Assembly (NCBI GenBank): GCA_013388905.1
Contig: JACAEI010000031.1
Span: 1 to 64,000, forward strand
Direction of reading: 5' to 3'
From: Candidatus Bathyarchaeota archaeon
Lineage (GTDB): Archaea; Thermoproteota; Bathyarchaeia; Bathyarchaeales; Bathycorpusculaceae
DNA: 64,000 nucleotides
Shown: piece after piece, positions 35,485 through 42,958 of the stretch
Numbering within the stretch: the stretch's first letter is position 1
How the letters are laid out: every line of letters starts with the position of its first letter
The notes under the pieces: generated by a model
Told to the model about the DNA's origin: nothing
Database searches by the model: none
Seen by the model: only the letters and a program-made list of their open reading frames with translations
Translations under genes and position numbers: made by a program

Positions 35485-36528
35485 ATGAGAGTTTGGTATG
35501 ATGCTTGTACTGGAAAACAAGTTAGATATGCCGCAGCGATTGCTAAAAGACTCAGAAAATCAGGACATGAGGTAATACTGACTACACGAGAACATCCTGA
35601 TACATTGTCGTTGGCTAAATATCTTAAAGAAAATTTCCAAGTTATAGGAAAATATGCCCCTGCTTCATTTTTTACACGCTTAGAAGCAAGCGCTGAACGA
35701 GTGCTTGAGATGTCCAAGCTATTTCAAGACAATGCTCCAGACTTGGCGATTGCCCACCAGTCAGTTGAGTTATGCCGTGTAGCTTTCGGATTAAACGTTC
35801 CAATAATTTTAACTGCAGACACGCCATACGCAGACGCAGTCAATAGACTAACTATTCCATTGGCAGATACCCTAGTAGTATCTGAAGCTATTCCACAACG
35901 ATTTTTCAAAAATTTTGGGGCCAAAACAATTGTTCAATTTAAAGGTGTTGACGAGGTTGCTTGGATTAAAGATTTTGTGCCGTCAGAGAAGTTTGATTAT
36001 AAAAAGCCGCTAATTGTTCTTAGACAAATGGAAACTAAAGCAGCTTACGCTCTTGATAAAAGCGATTTAACTGAAATTCTAGCAAAGAAATTAGCATCTC
36101 TTGGCACTGTTCTCTTGCTTCCCCGATACAACTCCCGTCCAAGAAAAGACTTACTAGTCCTCCAAGCGTTCGTTGATTCCCTTAATCTTGCAACCTATGC
36201 TGACCTCATCATTAATATGGGTGGAACGATGGCCAGAGAAGCCGCCCTTTTAGGCACGCCTAGCATAGTAATCTCTACATTTACAGGTTCTCACGTTAAC
36301 GAGTATGTCGCTAATAAGGGCTTTCCGTTGTTTATCGTTGATTCATCAAAAGTCATGAGCTATGCTAAAAAATTCGTTGGACGTAAATGGAACGTAAAAG
36401 AAAAGCTGGATGAACTAGAAAACCCAATAGACGTGATAGAGAAGATCGTACAAGAAAAGACTGCGGAAACAAACAAAAAACTAAAAACTGGACATAGCTC
36501 TGATATGCCAAAAGGGCCGGTCGTCTAG
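35485..36528 (+). CDS. DUF354 family protein (GT-B / UDP-GlcNAc 2-epimerase-like fold)
   Basis: 347 aa. It starts MRVWYDACTGKQVRY and contains VILTTREHPDT, APDLAIAHQSVEL and IINMGGTMAREAALLGTPSI, the COG1817/DUF354 pattern that resembles UDP-GlcNAc 2-epimerases and GT-B enzymes. In this locus it may epimerise or transfer an acetamido sugar; that is inference. The final 15 nt, including the TAG stop, overlap the 5' end of tRNA-Val. It probably shares a transcript with the acetyltransferase 30 nt upstream. Confidence 0.82.
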   Translation: MRVWYDACTGKQVRYAAAIAKRLRKSGHEVILTTREHPDTLSLAKYLKENFQVIGKYAPASFFTRLEASAERVLEMSKLFQDNAPDLAIAHQSVELCRVAFGLNVPIILTADTPYADAVNRLTIPLADTLVVSEAIPQRFFKNFGAKTIVQFKGVDEVAWIKDFVPSEKFDYKKPLIVLRQMETKAAYALDKSDLTEILAKKLASLGTVLLLPRYNSRPRKDLLVLQAFVDSLNLATYADLIINMGGTMAREAALLGTPSIVISTFTGSHVNEYVANKGFPLFIVDSSKVMSYAKKFVGRKWNVKEKLDELENPIDVIEKIVQEKTAETNKKLKTGHSSDMPKGPVV

Positions 36529-36591
36529 CTTGGTTAGGACATTGGCTTTACGAGCCAAAGGTCGTCGGTTCAAGTCCGACCCGGCCCACCA
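36514..36591 (+). tRNA. tRNA-Val (anticodon UAC), CCA encoded
   Basis: Acceptor GGGCCGG (36514-36520) pairs with CCGGCCC (36581-36587), followed by A and an encoded CCA. D stem GTCT/GGAC, anticodon stem TTGGC/GCCAA around loop TTTACGA, T arm GTCGG-TTCAAGT-CCGAC. There is no intron. The first 15 nt are also the last codons and stop of the DUF354 gene, so any promoter must be inside that gene or transcription must be shared. No integrase or copy of its 3' end is seen downstream. Confidence 0.96.
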
Positions 36592-36931
36592 ATTAGAATT
36601 TGCGTTAATCTCGTATGAGTGATGAAAACCTTCAATCGCAATAACCAATATAGGCAAACAAGAATACTATAACAAGCAAAGTTAGAATCGACTTCCTCAT
36701 ATACTAGCATTTACATATCTGATATCAGTTTTTGTGATTGTTGAATAATAGCACGCACAAGTCTAAGAAAAATGTTTTAAATTCTAACAAACTATACGTT
36801 TTTAGAATTTCAAATATACACTTGTAATTGCAATATCACACGCGTCAATCTAGAAATTAGAATTTAAAAAGTTAAAGGTGTAAATAAAAAACTGACAGGT
36901 GTGGAGAACTATTTACAAAAAGGTAATGTAA
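36592..36931 (+). other. AT-rich stretch without a gene
   Basis: 340 nt between tRNA-Val and a broken gene. I see no ORF of interest, RNA fold or repeat array. An 11-nt AT-rich direct repeat (AATTAGAATTT at 36591 and 36856) is too weak to call an attachment site. It opens a strip of decayed genes. Confidence 0.5.
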
Positions 36932-37296
36932 AATGTATTCAATTTACTCTGACATGAAAAGGTCTGAGAAAGAAGTTGCCAATTACCTTAAAGATAGGTC
37001 TTTACTGGATTTTTGAATACCCTGTTTTCATGTATAATGAAAAAGATAGACCAAGAGTTTGGGCTCCTGACTTCTACATACCATTACTTGGAATTTACGT
37101 AGAAGTGTGTGGTTCAGAAAGATTTGATTACCAGTACAGAGAAAATATTTACAAGAAAAACGGCTATTCAGTCATTTTCATCCATTTTTATAAAGAAAAA
37201 GAGAAATGGAAAACTTATCTGGTGAGGAAAATGAGAGAAATCGAAGAGAATAGACATGCTGAAGCGATGAAAAGGATAGGCTCTTGGCACTGTTAA
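36932..37296 (+). pseudogene. Frameshifted PD-(D/E)XK nuclease-like gene
   Basis: Starting at ATG 36932, one frame reads MYSIYSDMKRSEKEVANYLK and stops at 37014-37016. A second frame continues the same protein from about 36995: GLYWIFEYPVFMYN, WAPDFYIPLLG and IYVEVCGSE. Together they look like a compact restriction-endonuclease-fold protein (Glu in SEKEV, then PD, then E-V-C where the family usually has ExK or EVD). One lost base near 36992-36996 would explain the break. Intact length would be about 120 aa. A sequencing error is possible, but the next two genes are broken as well. Confidence 0.7.
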
Positions 37297-37404
37297 ACTA
37301 TTCTTTGATTAAGTCTTTAATCTGTGAAATTTCATCAAACTGACAATGCGCGCCAGAGTAATGAATACGTAAATATAGAAGATTCCAGAGGTTTCTACGA
37401 CGAG

Positions 37405-37545
37405 ATGGTGCAGAAGATTAGTGAATGTCCAAACTTAGAAATCAATCTTAAAGAATGCGCATGTACATACCCTGTAATCTAAAAGGCAGATGCTGCGAGT
37501 GCATAAGAAAGCATAGACGTCTACGCGTCCAAACATGCGAGCTAT
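37405..37545 (+). pseudogene. Frameshifted DUF6485-like Cys-rich protein
   Basis: ATG 37405 opens KISECPNLEINLKECACTYP; after a one-base shift near 37470 the other frame gives CNLKGRCCECIRKHRRL and a last Cys. The combined pattern (C-x-C-T-Y...C-x3-G-x-CC-x-C-x3-H) is the one I recall for DUF6485, a small probable metal-binding protein. It lacks a C-terminal end and runs directly into transporter sequence. Confidence 0.55.
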
Positions 37546-38154
37546 GGCACGAACTAACCCAAGCTGCCATTCTAGTCTTACTTCTGTCACCAATTATCAT
37601 AAGCGCTCTTTCTGTCATAATGTTCAACGAACATTTCACGAGAAAGCAGATTTTGGGCCTTGGAATTGCTGCGCTTGGCACGTTTATTATTATTACAGGC
37701 GGCACTATACACTCTTCAGGTAGCGGAGACTTCCTTCTTGGAAGCTTGATTTTGCTTTCCGCTCCAATTCTCTGGGCCACTTACAGCCTTATTGGAAAAA
37801 AGATAATAGAGCGATACAGTCCTTTTCTTGTTGCAGTTTACGTAAACGCATTAGGAGGCTTATGTCTAATTCCATTTTCTTTGGCAGAACACTCTTTCTA
37901 TCAGCTTTTTACAATAAGTCTCAATGGTTGGTTTGCCATTCTCTTCTGGCCGTTACATGTTCACTGTTAAGCTATTATATTTGGTTACATGTGATGAAAC
38001 ATGTGGGCGCAGCGATTACAAGTTCATTCTTGTTTGCAGAGCCGTTAGTCACTGTATTATTTGCCACCATATTTGTTGGAGAAGAATTAGGCATTTTTAT
38101 TCCTGTGGCGCTTTTCTAATTTTTATAGGAGTCTACTCAGTCACTCGGAAATGA
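37546..38154 (+). pseudogene. EamA/DMT transporter remnant, N-terminus lost, two frameshifts
   Basis: From about 37546 the reading frame gives transporter helices of the EamA family (SPIIISALSVIMFNEHFT, GLGIAALGTFIIITGG, FLLGSLILLSAPILWATYS). The protein then needs a frame change near 37950 (continuing SLLSYYIWLHVMKHVGAA, LFAEPLVTVLFATIF) and another near 38112 (FLIFIGVYSVTRK, stop at 38152-38154). About 150 N-terminal residues are missing, replaced by the DUF6485-like remnant. It cannot make a functional 10-helix carrier. Confidence 0.85.
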
Positions 38155-38914
38155 ACAAAGCTGAATAGCCTAGAAATCCTAGCACCCTTTTCGGACTAAA
38201 TACTGTAAAGGTTGCGCTTCGTAGGTTTTTACCAATTTTTGGAATCAATCCGGCAGCATCTGTCCCAAGCTTGCATGTTACTGCAAATTCAAATAATCCT
38301 AAAGGCTCCACGTTTAATACGTCTCGGTTTAAACCAGCTTTTTGTAGGGCCAATCTAACATCATAAAACGACGAGCCTAAGATTATTAATTGATCCAGTA
38401 GAGACTTCATCCAGTTTCTATACTGAGTGAGCTGCTTCTCTGAAAGAATAGCCTCAACACAATTTTTCTCCTTATCTACTTTCAGAATTTTGATAGTTAA
38501 TGGCAAATTTACGCAAAAACCAAAAAGCTCAATCAGTTTTCTAAGAGCAAGTTTTCTACCATCAGCAAACTGTGCTTGTAAATGCTCTAAAGAGATTATC
38601 GTATTCACTGATATTCCTATATCGGCGTACATTTGATCTCTGTTTTTTTCTAGGACCATCAAGCGACTTCTGAATTCTAAGAACTTTTTTATATTTGCTA
38701 AACTAGTTGGACAAATCCCTACTTCATCAGCTAGATAATGCATTGCCACCTTTTCATCATCACCGGAGACATCAATTTGAACCCAACCGTGAGAAGTGAC
38801 CCCACTAATCTTGACTTCTACCTGCAAGCCTTTGAGCTTGGTCTTCAAAATCTTGCTAACAAGCTTTAGTTGTGAATCATTATGGATTTTTGTAGACAAG
38901 GTCACTGTGGGCAT
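38141..38914 (-). CDS. DUF2110 family conserved archaeal protein
   Basis: 257 aa, soluble. Segments such as GWVQIDVSGDDEKVAMHYLA and TDAAGLIPKIGKNLRSA fit my memory of the archaeal DUF2110 (COG4048) family, whose function is unknown. The fold looks like alternating alpha/beta units with a middle helical linker. Its start overlaps the end of the HD-domain gene by 13 nt, making it the third gene of the TFE operon, which suggests an RNA- or transcription-related job. Its 3' end overlaps the EamA remnant by 14 nt. Confidence 0.7.
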   Translation of the reverse strand: MPTVTLSTKIHNDSQLKLVSKILKTKLKGLQVEVKISGVTSHGWVQIDVSGDDEKVAMHYLADEVGICPTSLANIKKFLEFRSRLMVLEKNRDQMYADIGISVNTIISLEHLQAQFADGRKLALRKLIELFGFCVNLPLTIKILKVDKEKNCVEAILSEKQLTQYRNWMKSLLDQLIILGSSFYDVRLALQKAGLNRDVLNVEPLGLFEFAVTCKLGTDAAGLIPKIGKNLRSATFTVFSPKRVLGFLGYSALFISE

Positions 38915-39438
38915 TTACAGTCGCCCATTAAAACCAACATTTCTCTATGTAGTCTGCGTATTCTTGCGATTGCCGAAGGCGGCAATTCCCTAGAAAAATT
39001 ATCAATAGCCCTTTCAATAGGCACTCTCTTTGAGCCTTCTATTAACTTGTCTGCATATGAAACAATCTTTTCTTCGATGGTTTGTGGAATGTAAATGCTG
39101 TTTGACCATCCCAATTTTTTTGCTTCGTTGGCTGTTATTCCGCCACCAACATGTCTTTTTATTATTGAAATTAATGGCTCGGATAATCCAAGCGATTTTG
39201 CAATTTTAGCTCCTACTACTGCGTGGTGGACACTGTGGGTCTTTGCCCGTCCAATATCATGTAAAAGAGCTCCTATCTCTACAAGCTCTAAATCAACTTC
39301 AACTCCATTTTTCTTGCAAGCTTTCGCGATTTCAACTGCAAGTTCAGCTACAGCCTCGCAATGTTTAACAACATTTCTTGAACAGCCACTTTGGCGAAGG
39401 AATTGCAGTGCTTGTTCTCTAGAAGGAAGATTTCTCAC
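38902..39438 (-). CDS. HD-domain phosphohydrolase-like protein (TIGR00295-type)
   Basis: 178 aa. HD superfamily metal motif: HCEAVAELAVEIA, then LLHDIGRAKTHSVHHAVVG, IIKRHVGGG and a later KIVSYADKL. These supply the H...HD...H...D ligands for a one- or two-metal phosphohydrolase acting on a nucleotide or phosphate ester. The overlaps with TFE (4 nt) and DUF2110 (13 nt) show translational coupling. As I recall, TFE, this HD protein and DUF2110 are neighbours in many archaea. Confidence 0.82.
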   Translation of the reverse strand: MRNLPSREQALQFLRQSGCSRNVVKHCEAVAELAVEIAKACKKNGVEVDLELVEIGALLHDIGRAKTHSVHHAVVGAKIAKSLGLSEPLISIIKRHVGGGITANEAKKLGWSNSIYIPQTIEEKIVSYADKLIEGSKRVPIERAIDNFSRELPPSAIARIRRLHREMLVLMGDCKCPQ

Positions 39439-39947
39439 TCGCCCAATTCCTTCCTCAGCTGCTCAATTTTTTTCGCTAACGTCTGAACAATTTTGCCATT
39501 GTCGTAATGCATCAACGGTTTACCGCATATTGGACATTTAAAAACCAATTCAATAGCCTCTTCGAACGGAATGCGCCGACATCCCGGCGTATAACAATAG
39601 TAGAAGTCATGTTTTTTCTCATATTCAAATCGAATGTTAAGCTTTTCCAATACACGCCTTTTTTGGCTCAGAATAAAGCCTTCAAGCTGATCTGGCTGTA
39701 GTCTCCAGTGAAATATGAACCATCCAGTTTTAGGGTCTCTTGTTCTTCTTAAACTAACAAGTGAATGATCATAAAGTTTGTAGAGAATTTTGCGCACAGA
39801 GTTCAGTCTTATGCCGGTTTTGTTAGCAATTTCATCGTCTGTTATTTCATTCGAGTTTTTTAGAATTTCAATTAGCTTAACAGCCTCTTCTTCACCTAAT
39901 GCTTCTGCAACTTTCATTAAAGTGGCATCGTCTATGGTCGATAACAT
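39435..39947 (-). CDS. tfe: Transcription factor E, alpha subunit
   Basis: 170 aa. N-terminal extended winged helix (ALGEEEAVKLIEILKNSNEITDDEIANKTG, VRKILYKLYDHSLVS) that helps open promoter DNA, and a C-terminal zinc ribbon with Cys in CYTPGCRRIP and FKCPICGKPL. It joins RNA polymerase with TBP/TFB during initiation. First gene of the minus-strand TFE-HD-DUF2110 unit, starting 61 nt after the Trm56 gene's end. Confidence 0.94.
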   Translation of the reverse strand: MLSTIDDATLMKVAEALGEEEAVKLIEILKNSNEITDDEIANKTGIRLNSVRKILYKLYDHSLVSLRRTRDPKTGWFIFHWRLQPDQLEGFILSQKRRVLEKLNIRFEYEKKHDFYYCYTPGCRRIPFEEAIELVFKCPICGKPLMHYDNGKIVQTLAKKIEQLRKELGE

Positions 39948-40008
39948 AGTGAACCTTTTGCTTAGCTGTTGAACATAGCTTCTATAATATATATTTGTAA
40001 GCTTTAAT

Positions 40009-40599
40009 TTAAATCTCTTTATGAAAGATTGGTTTTTTCACTATCTTTTTTCCTCTTTTTTGTGGAATTATCTTCAACCTTGCATTTTCAAATGTCTTTT
40101 CCAACGCTTTTCCCTCGAATAAACGATCTAAGAAAACAGCTAAACTTGCACATTCGGAATGGGGCTGGTTTCCAATCGCTACGTTAAAGTCTGAAAAAGT
40201 CTTGGAAAAGAATTCTTTAGGAACTTTCTGGCTTCCTACAAGAATTAAGATGTCTTTTCCAGTTTTCTTAATCCGTTGTAGCACATCGCTTGTCTGGATG
40301 TTTTCTCCGTAGGCTGTTAAGTGTACTGTTATTCTGCCCTTTGCTTTCCAATTTTTAACAATTGTTTTCCAAGGTCTCCCCATTTCAAAAAAGAAAAGCC
40401 TGCCCCAATCATTTGAGACTTTTTCAACCGTTTCCTTGATTTTTTTGTCTTCTACGTCAGATAGTATAATGCCTGACGCTCCCAAAGCTCTAGCCGTTAA
40501 TGCGACATGAGTAGTTAATCTAGCATCTCTTTGCGGTCGATGACCCCATCTTAGCACCAAAACTTTGAGTGCACGCTTAGACTTTTTCGAATCTTCCAT
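40009..40599 (-). CDS. trm56: tRNA (cytidine-56-2'-O)-methyltransferase aTrm56
   Basis: 196 aa SPOUT-class enzyme that methylates C56 in the T-loop of archaeal tRNAs. The family landmark LRWGHRPQRDARLTTHVALTARALGA is at the N-terminus; the C-terminal knot that binds SAM is seen in ILVGSQKVPKEFF, VAIGNQPHSECASLAVFLDRLF. The start overlaps the end of hflX by 23 nt, so both are on one transcript with MBF1. Confidence 0.93.
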   Translation of the reverse strand: MEDSKKSKRALKVLVLRWGHRPQRDARLTTHVALTARALGASGIILSDVEDKKIKETVEKVSNDWGRLFFFEMGRPWKTIVKNWKAKGRITVHLTAYGENIQTSDVLQRIKKTGKDILILVGSQKVPKEFFSKTFSDFNVAIGNQPHSECASLAVFLDRLFEGKALEKTFENARLKIIPQKRGKKIVKKPIFHKEI

Positions 40600-41827
40600 T
40601 TAATTCTTCCACATGTTTTCTTACTTTTTCGGCAAACCATGGAGCTGCCTCAAAAACTATGTGAGCAAAATTGTCTGCGTATTTTACTGATTGTACGTCT
40701 GCGCTTTTGAAAAGCCATGATAGGAAAGACATGTTTTCGTTTGTCAATGGTATAGTGAATGATGCTTGCACATAATTTTTTAATATTTTAAGTGCGTCTT
40801 GTTTTAATGAGTCGAGATTAATTCTACGCAATGCGGATATTGGTGTAGGGTTTGGAGTTTTTTCTTTAAGCGCCTCTAGTTTTTGTTGAATTTCAGTTTC
40901 TGAGAGTAAGTCAATTTTGTTTAAGGCTGTTATTATTGGAATGCCTGATGCTCCAATACGCTCTATCGTTTCTAGGCAGACGGCAAGTTTTTTTTCGATC
41001 AGGTTTATCGGTTCGCTTATGTCCACTACAAGGAATACTAGGTCTGAATAGATTGTTTCTTCTAGAGTTGAATGGAAAGCTTCTATCAACGTTAAAGGTA
41101 AACGGTCTATAAAGCCAACAGTATCTGTTAACAAGAATTTTTTTCTGAAAAACTCGACAAGCCTTGTTGTTGTGGAAAGTGTTGTGAATAAGGCTTCATT
41201 TGCAGGCACCGTCTCTTCTGTTAAAGCGTTAAATAGTGAGCTTTTTCCCGCGTTTGTGTATCCAGCTAAGGAAATTGATGAAAACCCCAATTCTACTCTT
41301 CTTTCACGATGCAGAACTCGTTTTTCCCGAATCTTTTTTAATTTCTTTCGTATAGCGTGGACTTGCTTCTTTACAGCCTCGTAGTAGACTTCTACTTCGT
41401 ATGCTCCCAGTCCCATGAAGCCGGGTTGTTCACCCATTTTCGCTAATCTAACTCTTTCTTTTGCATGTGCCAGCTCGTATCGCTGTTTGGCTAACTGAAT
41501 CTGTAGTTGCGCTTCAGTCGTTGTGGCTCTTCTTGTGAAAATTTCGAGAATGAGTTGAAAACGATCGATTGCTTCTACACCTGTAGCTTTTGCCAAATTA
41601 TAGGCTTGAACAGTTTTCAAATGGTTGTCAAAAATTATTTTTTGAGCGCTTGTTTCTTTAACAAGTTCTGCAAGTTCGTTCACCTTTCCGGCGCCTATTT
41701 GATAACGGGAATCGGGTTCTCTGATCTGCTCTATTTTGCCAACAACCGTATATCCTGCGGATTCTGCCAGATTTTTAAGTTCTTCTAAGCTGGAGCTTTC
41801 AAAGTTTTGTCGGCGTTGAACTATTAT
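40577..41827 (-). CDS. hflX: HflX-type ribosome-associated GTPase, no canonical start codon
   Basis: About 416 aa from the proposed start. The N-terminal domain (NFESSSLEELKNLAESAGYTV, REPDSRYQIGAGKVNELAEL) matches HflX, then a coiled coil, then the G domain with AGYTNAGKSS (about 187-197), DTVGFIDRLP and NKIDL. The first ATG/GTG/TTG in frame is GTG 41683, which would delete the conserved first 48 residues. Upstream to the in-frame stop at 41861 there is only ATA at 41827 (and ACG at 41836). ATA 41827 overlaps the MBF1 stop as ATAA, so AUA reinitiation is the simplest reading. Confidence 0.85.
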   Translation of the reverse strand: MIVQRRQNFESSSLEELKNLAESAGYTVVGKIEQIREPDSRYQIGAGKVNELAELVKETSAQKIIFDNHLKTVQAYNLAKATGVEAIDRFQLILEIFTRRATTTEAQLQIQLAKQRYELAHAKERVRLAKMGEQPGFMGLGAYEVEVYYEAVKKQVHAIRKKLKKIREKRVLHRERRVELGFSSISLAGYTNAGKSSLFNALTEETVPANEALFTTLSTTTRLVEFFRKKFLLTDTVGFIDRLPLTLIEAFHSTLEETIYSDLVFLVVDISEPINLIEKKLAVCLETIERIGASGIPIITALNKIDLLSETEIQQKLEALKEKTPNPTPISALRRINLDSLKQDALKILKNYVQASFTIPLTNENMSFLSWLFKSADVQSVKYADNFAHIVFEAAPWFAEKVRKHVEELNGRFEKV

Positions 41828-42357
41828 GGCTTTCGTTCTGCTAAATCCTCCCCTTTTTTCTTATTTAGCTGAACTAGGTCTCCCAAGGTTAGTTCGCGAT
41901 TTGCTTGTTGGGGAATGTTTTTTTGCAGAGTTTTCTCTTCTGTAACGGGGACTAGTAGCTTGATTTTAAGGGCGTACTCCAATTTTGTTGCAAGCTTGTT
42001 GTTTGGCGTCATTTTTCCTGTTTCGATTTTTTTGAGCAGAGAGACTTTTTCATTTATTTTTTTACCTAGGTCTTTTTGTGATAGTCCAATTTTTTCTCGC
42101 GCTTGTCTTATTTTCTGATCGAAATTTCCAATGAGCTCTACTGATGTATCCAAAGATGTTTCTGGTTGTTTCTTGCTTTGGATTTTTAACGGATGCAGGA
42201 TGGCTTTTGGTTTTGACGCTGGAGTTTTGAGGTTTTCTTCTTCCCAAGTTACTTTTCCATGTTTTGCGCATTCTTTGCATACTGTTAGCTTTGCCCCTTC
42301 AATTACAACCAGTAAGGGTTCGCCGTAGATTTTTCGCCCACAGACTTCACATTGCAA
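41824..42357 (-). CDS. Archaeal MBF1-like (TIGR00270) zinc-ribbon HTH protein
   Basis: 177 aa. A four-Cys zinc ribbon opens the protein (CEVCGRKIYG ... VCKECAKHG). A linker follows, then an HTH of the Cro/C1 type (IRQAREKIGLSQKDLGKKIN, VSLLKKIETG) at about residues 80-135. Archaeal MBF1 has been linked to ribosome binding as well as transcription. The stop codon overlaps the presumed AUA start of hflX, so translation of the two is probably coupled. It is divergent from the PUA gene. Confidence 0.9.
   Translation of the reverse strand: MQCEVCGRKIYGEPLLVVIEGAKLTVCKECAKHGKVTWEEENLKTPASKPKAILHPLKIQSKKQPETSLDTSVELIGNFDQKIRQAREKIGLSQKDLGKKINEKVSLLKKIETGKMTPNNKLATKLEYALKIKLLVPVTEEKTLQKNIPQQANRELTLGDLVQLNKKKGEDLAERKP
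41847..41853 (-). promoter_or_regulatory. Ribosome-binding site before hflX
   Basis: GGGGAGG read on the minus strand, inside the end of the MBF1 gene. It is strong but lies 10 nt from ACG 41836 and 19 nt from ATA 41827; no ATG, GTG or TTG is at a usual distance in the hflX frame. Confidence 0.5.
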
Positions 42358-42443
42358 TTGCAGAGCACCTAAACTGTTTTTTATTGCTTGGTTATCTTTA
42401 TAGTTGTCGAATTGCTATATGGCTAATTGATGGTGTTACCAAC

Positions 42444-42914
42444 TTGGAAATCCCGCTGAGACGAATCAGAAGTGTAGCGGACTATCAGTTTGGTAAAGGC
42501 GTGGGTGTCATACTTTTTCCAAAAAATGTCAAAATCGCATATTCGAAAAGAACTGGAAGAATACGCTACGTTTATCTTAATGGCAAAAGGCTTGTAACTC
42601 TCCGTCCGATAGACGGTTTATTCTCCTTAAGTATTGCCTGTGCAAAAAGAATTGCCGAGAATAGACGTTTTGCAAAGTGTTTTGTTAAGATCCAAAATGA
42701 TGTATCCGAGTTTATTGCTAAAGGCGGTGATGTATTTGCAGTACATGTGATCGCGGCTGATGACGAAATTCGTTCTAAAGGCGACGTTATCGTTGTCGAC
42801 GAGGCGGGCAAAGTTTTGGCTGTTGGACGTGCAATGCTATCAGGCGAGGAGATGCAAACTTTCAAGGTTGGCGTCGCAGTTAAGGTAAGGCGTGGTTATT
42901 TGGAAGAGAGTTAA
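42444..42914 (+). CDS. PUA-domain RNA-binding protein
   Basis: 156 aa. The C-terminal 80 residues are a PUA domain (GGDVFAVHVIAADDEIRSKGDVIVV, GKVLAVGRAMLSGEEM) as in archaeosine transglycosylase and pseudouridine synthases. The N-terminus (RRIRSVADYQFGKGVG) is the preceding pre-PUA region found in stand-alone archaeal PUA proteins. The frame is open to 42264, but TTG 42444 with GGTG 8 nt upstream begins the conserved part. NAC follows after 44 nt, a neighbour pair I recall in other archaea; a role near the ribosome is plausible. Confidence 0.8.
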   Translation: MEIPLRRIRSVADYQFGKGVGVILFPKNVKIAYSKRTGRIRYVYLNGKRLVTLRPIDGLFSLSIACAKRIAENRRFAKCFVKIQNDVSEFIAKGGDVFAVHVIAADDEIRSKGDVIVVDEAGKVLAVGRAMLSGEEMQTFKVGVAVKVRRGYLEES

Positions 42915-42958
42915 GTATATGAGGCTTGAATAGTAAATGTTTGGTGTAGGCGAATCTT

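Noticed and set aside
36591-36866. Direct repeat AATTAGAATTT downstream of tRNA-Val as a possible attachment site
   Set aside because: Only 11 AT-rich bases, no copy of the tRNA 3' end, and no integrase gene in the window.
36980-37005. Programmed -1 frameshift in the nuclease-like gene
   Set aside because: There is no convincing slippery heptamer or following stem, and neighbouring genes are also frame-broken.
36932-37016. In-frame TGA read as selenocysteine in the nuclease-like gene
   Set aside because: The downstream part of the protein is in another frame, so readthrough would not help; no SECIS-like element was seen.
37455-37970. A real 171-aa fusion of a Cys-rich domain and a transporter
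   Set aside because: The Cys-rich part needs a different frame for its first half, and the transporter part lacks half its helices and is frameshifted twice.
42264-42443. N-terminal extension of the PUA protein upstream of TTG 42444
   Set aside because: It overlaps the divergent MBF1 gene and the intergenic region; the residues look like out-of-gene translation.
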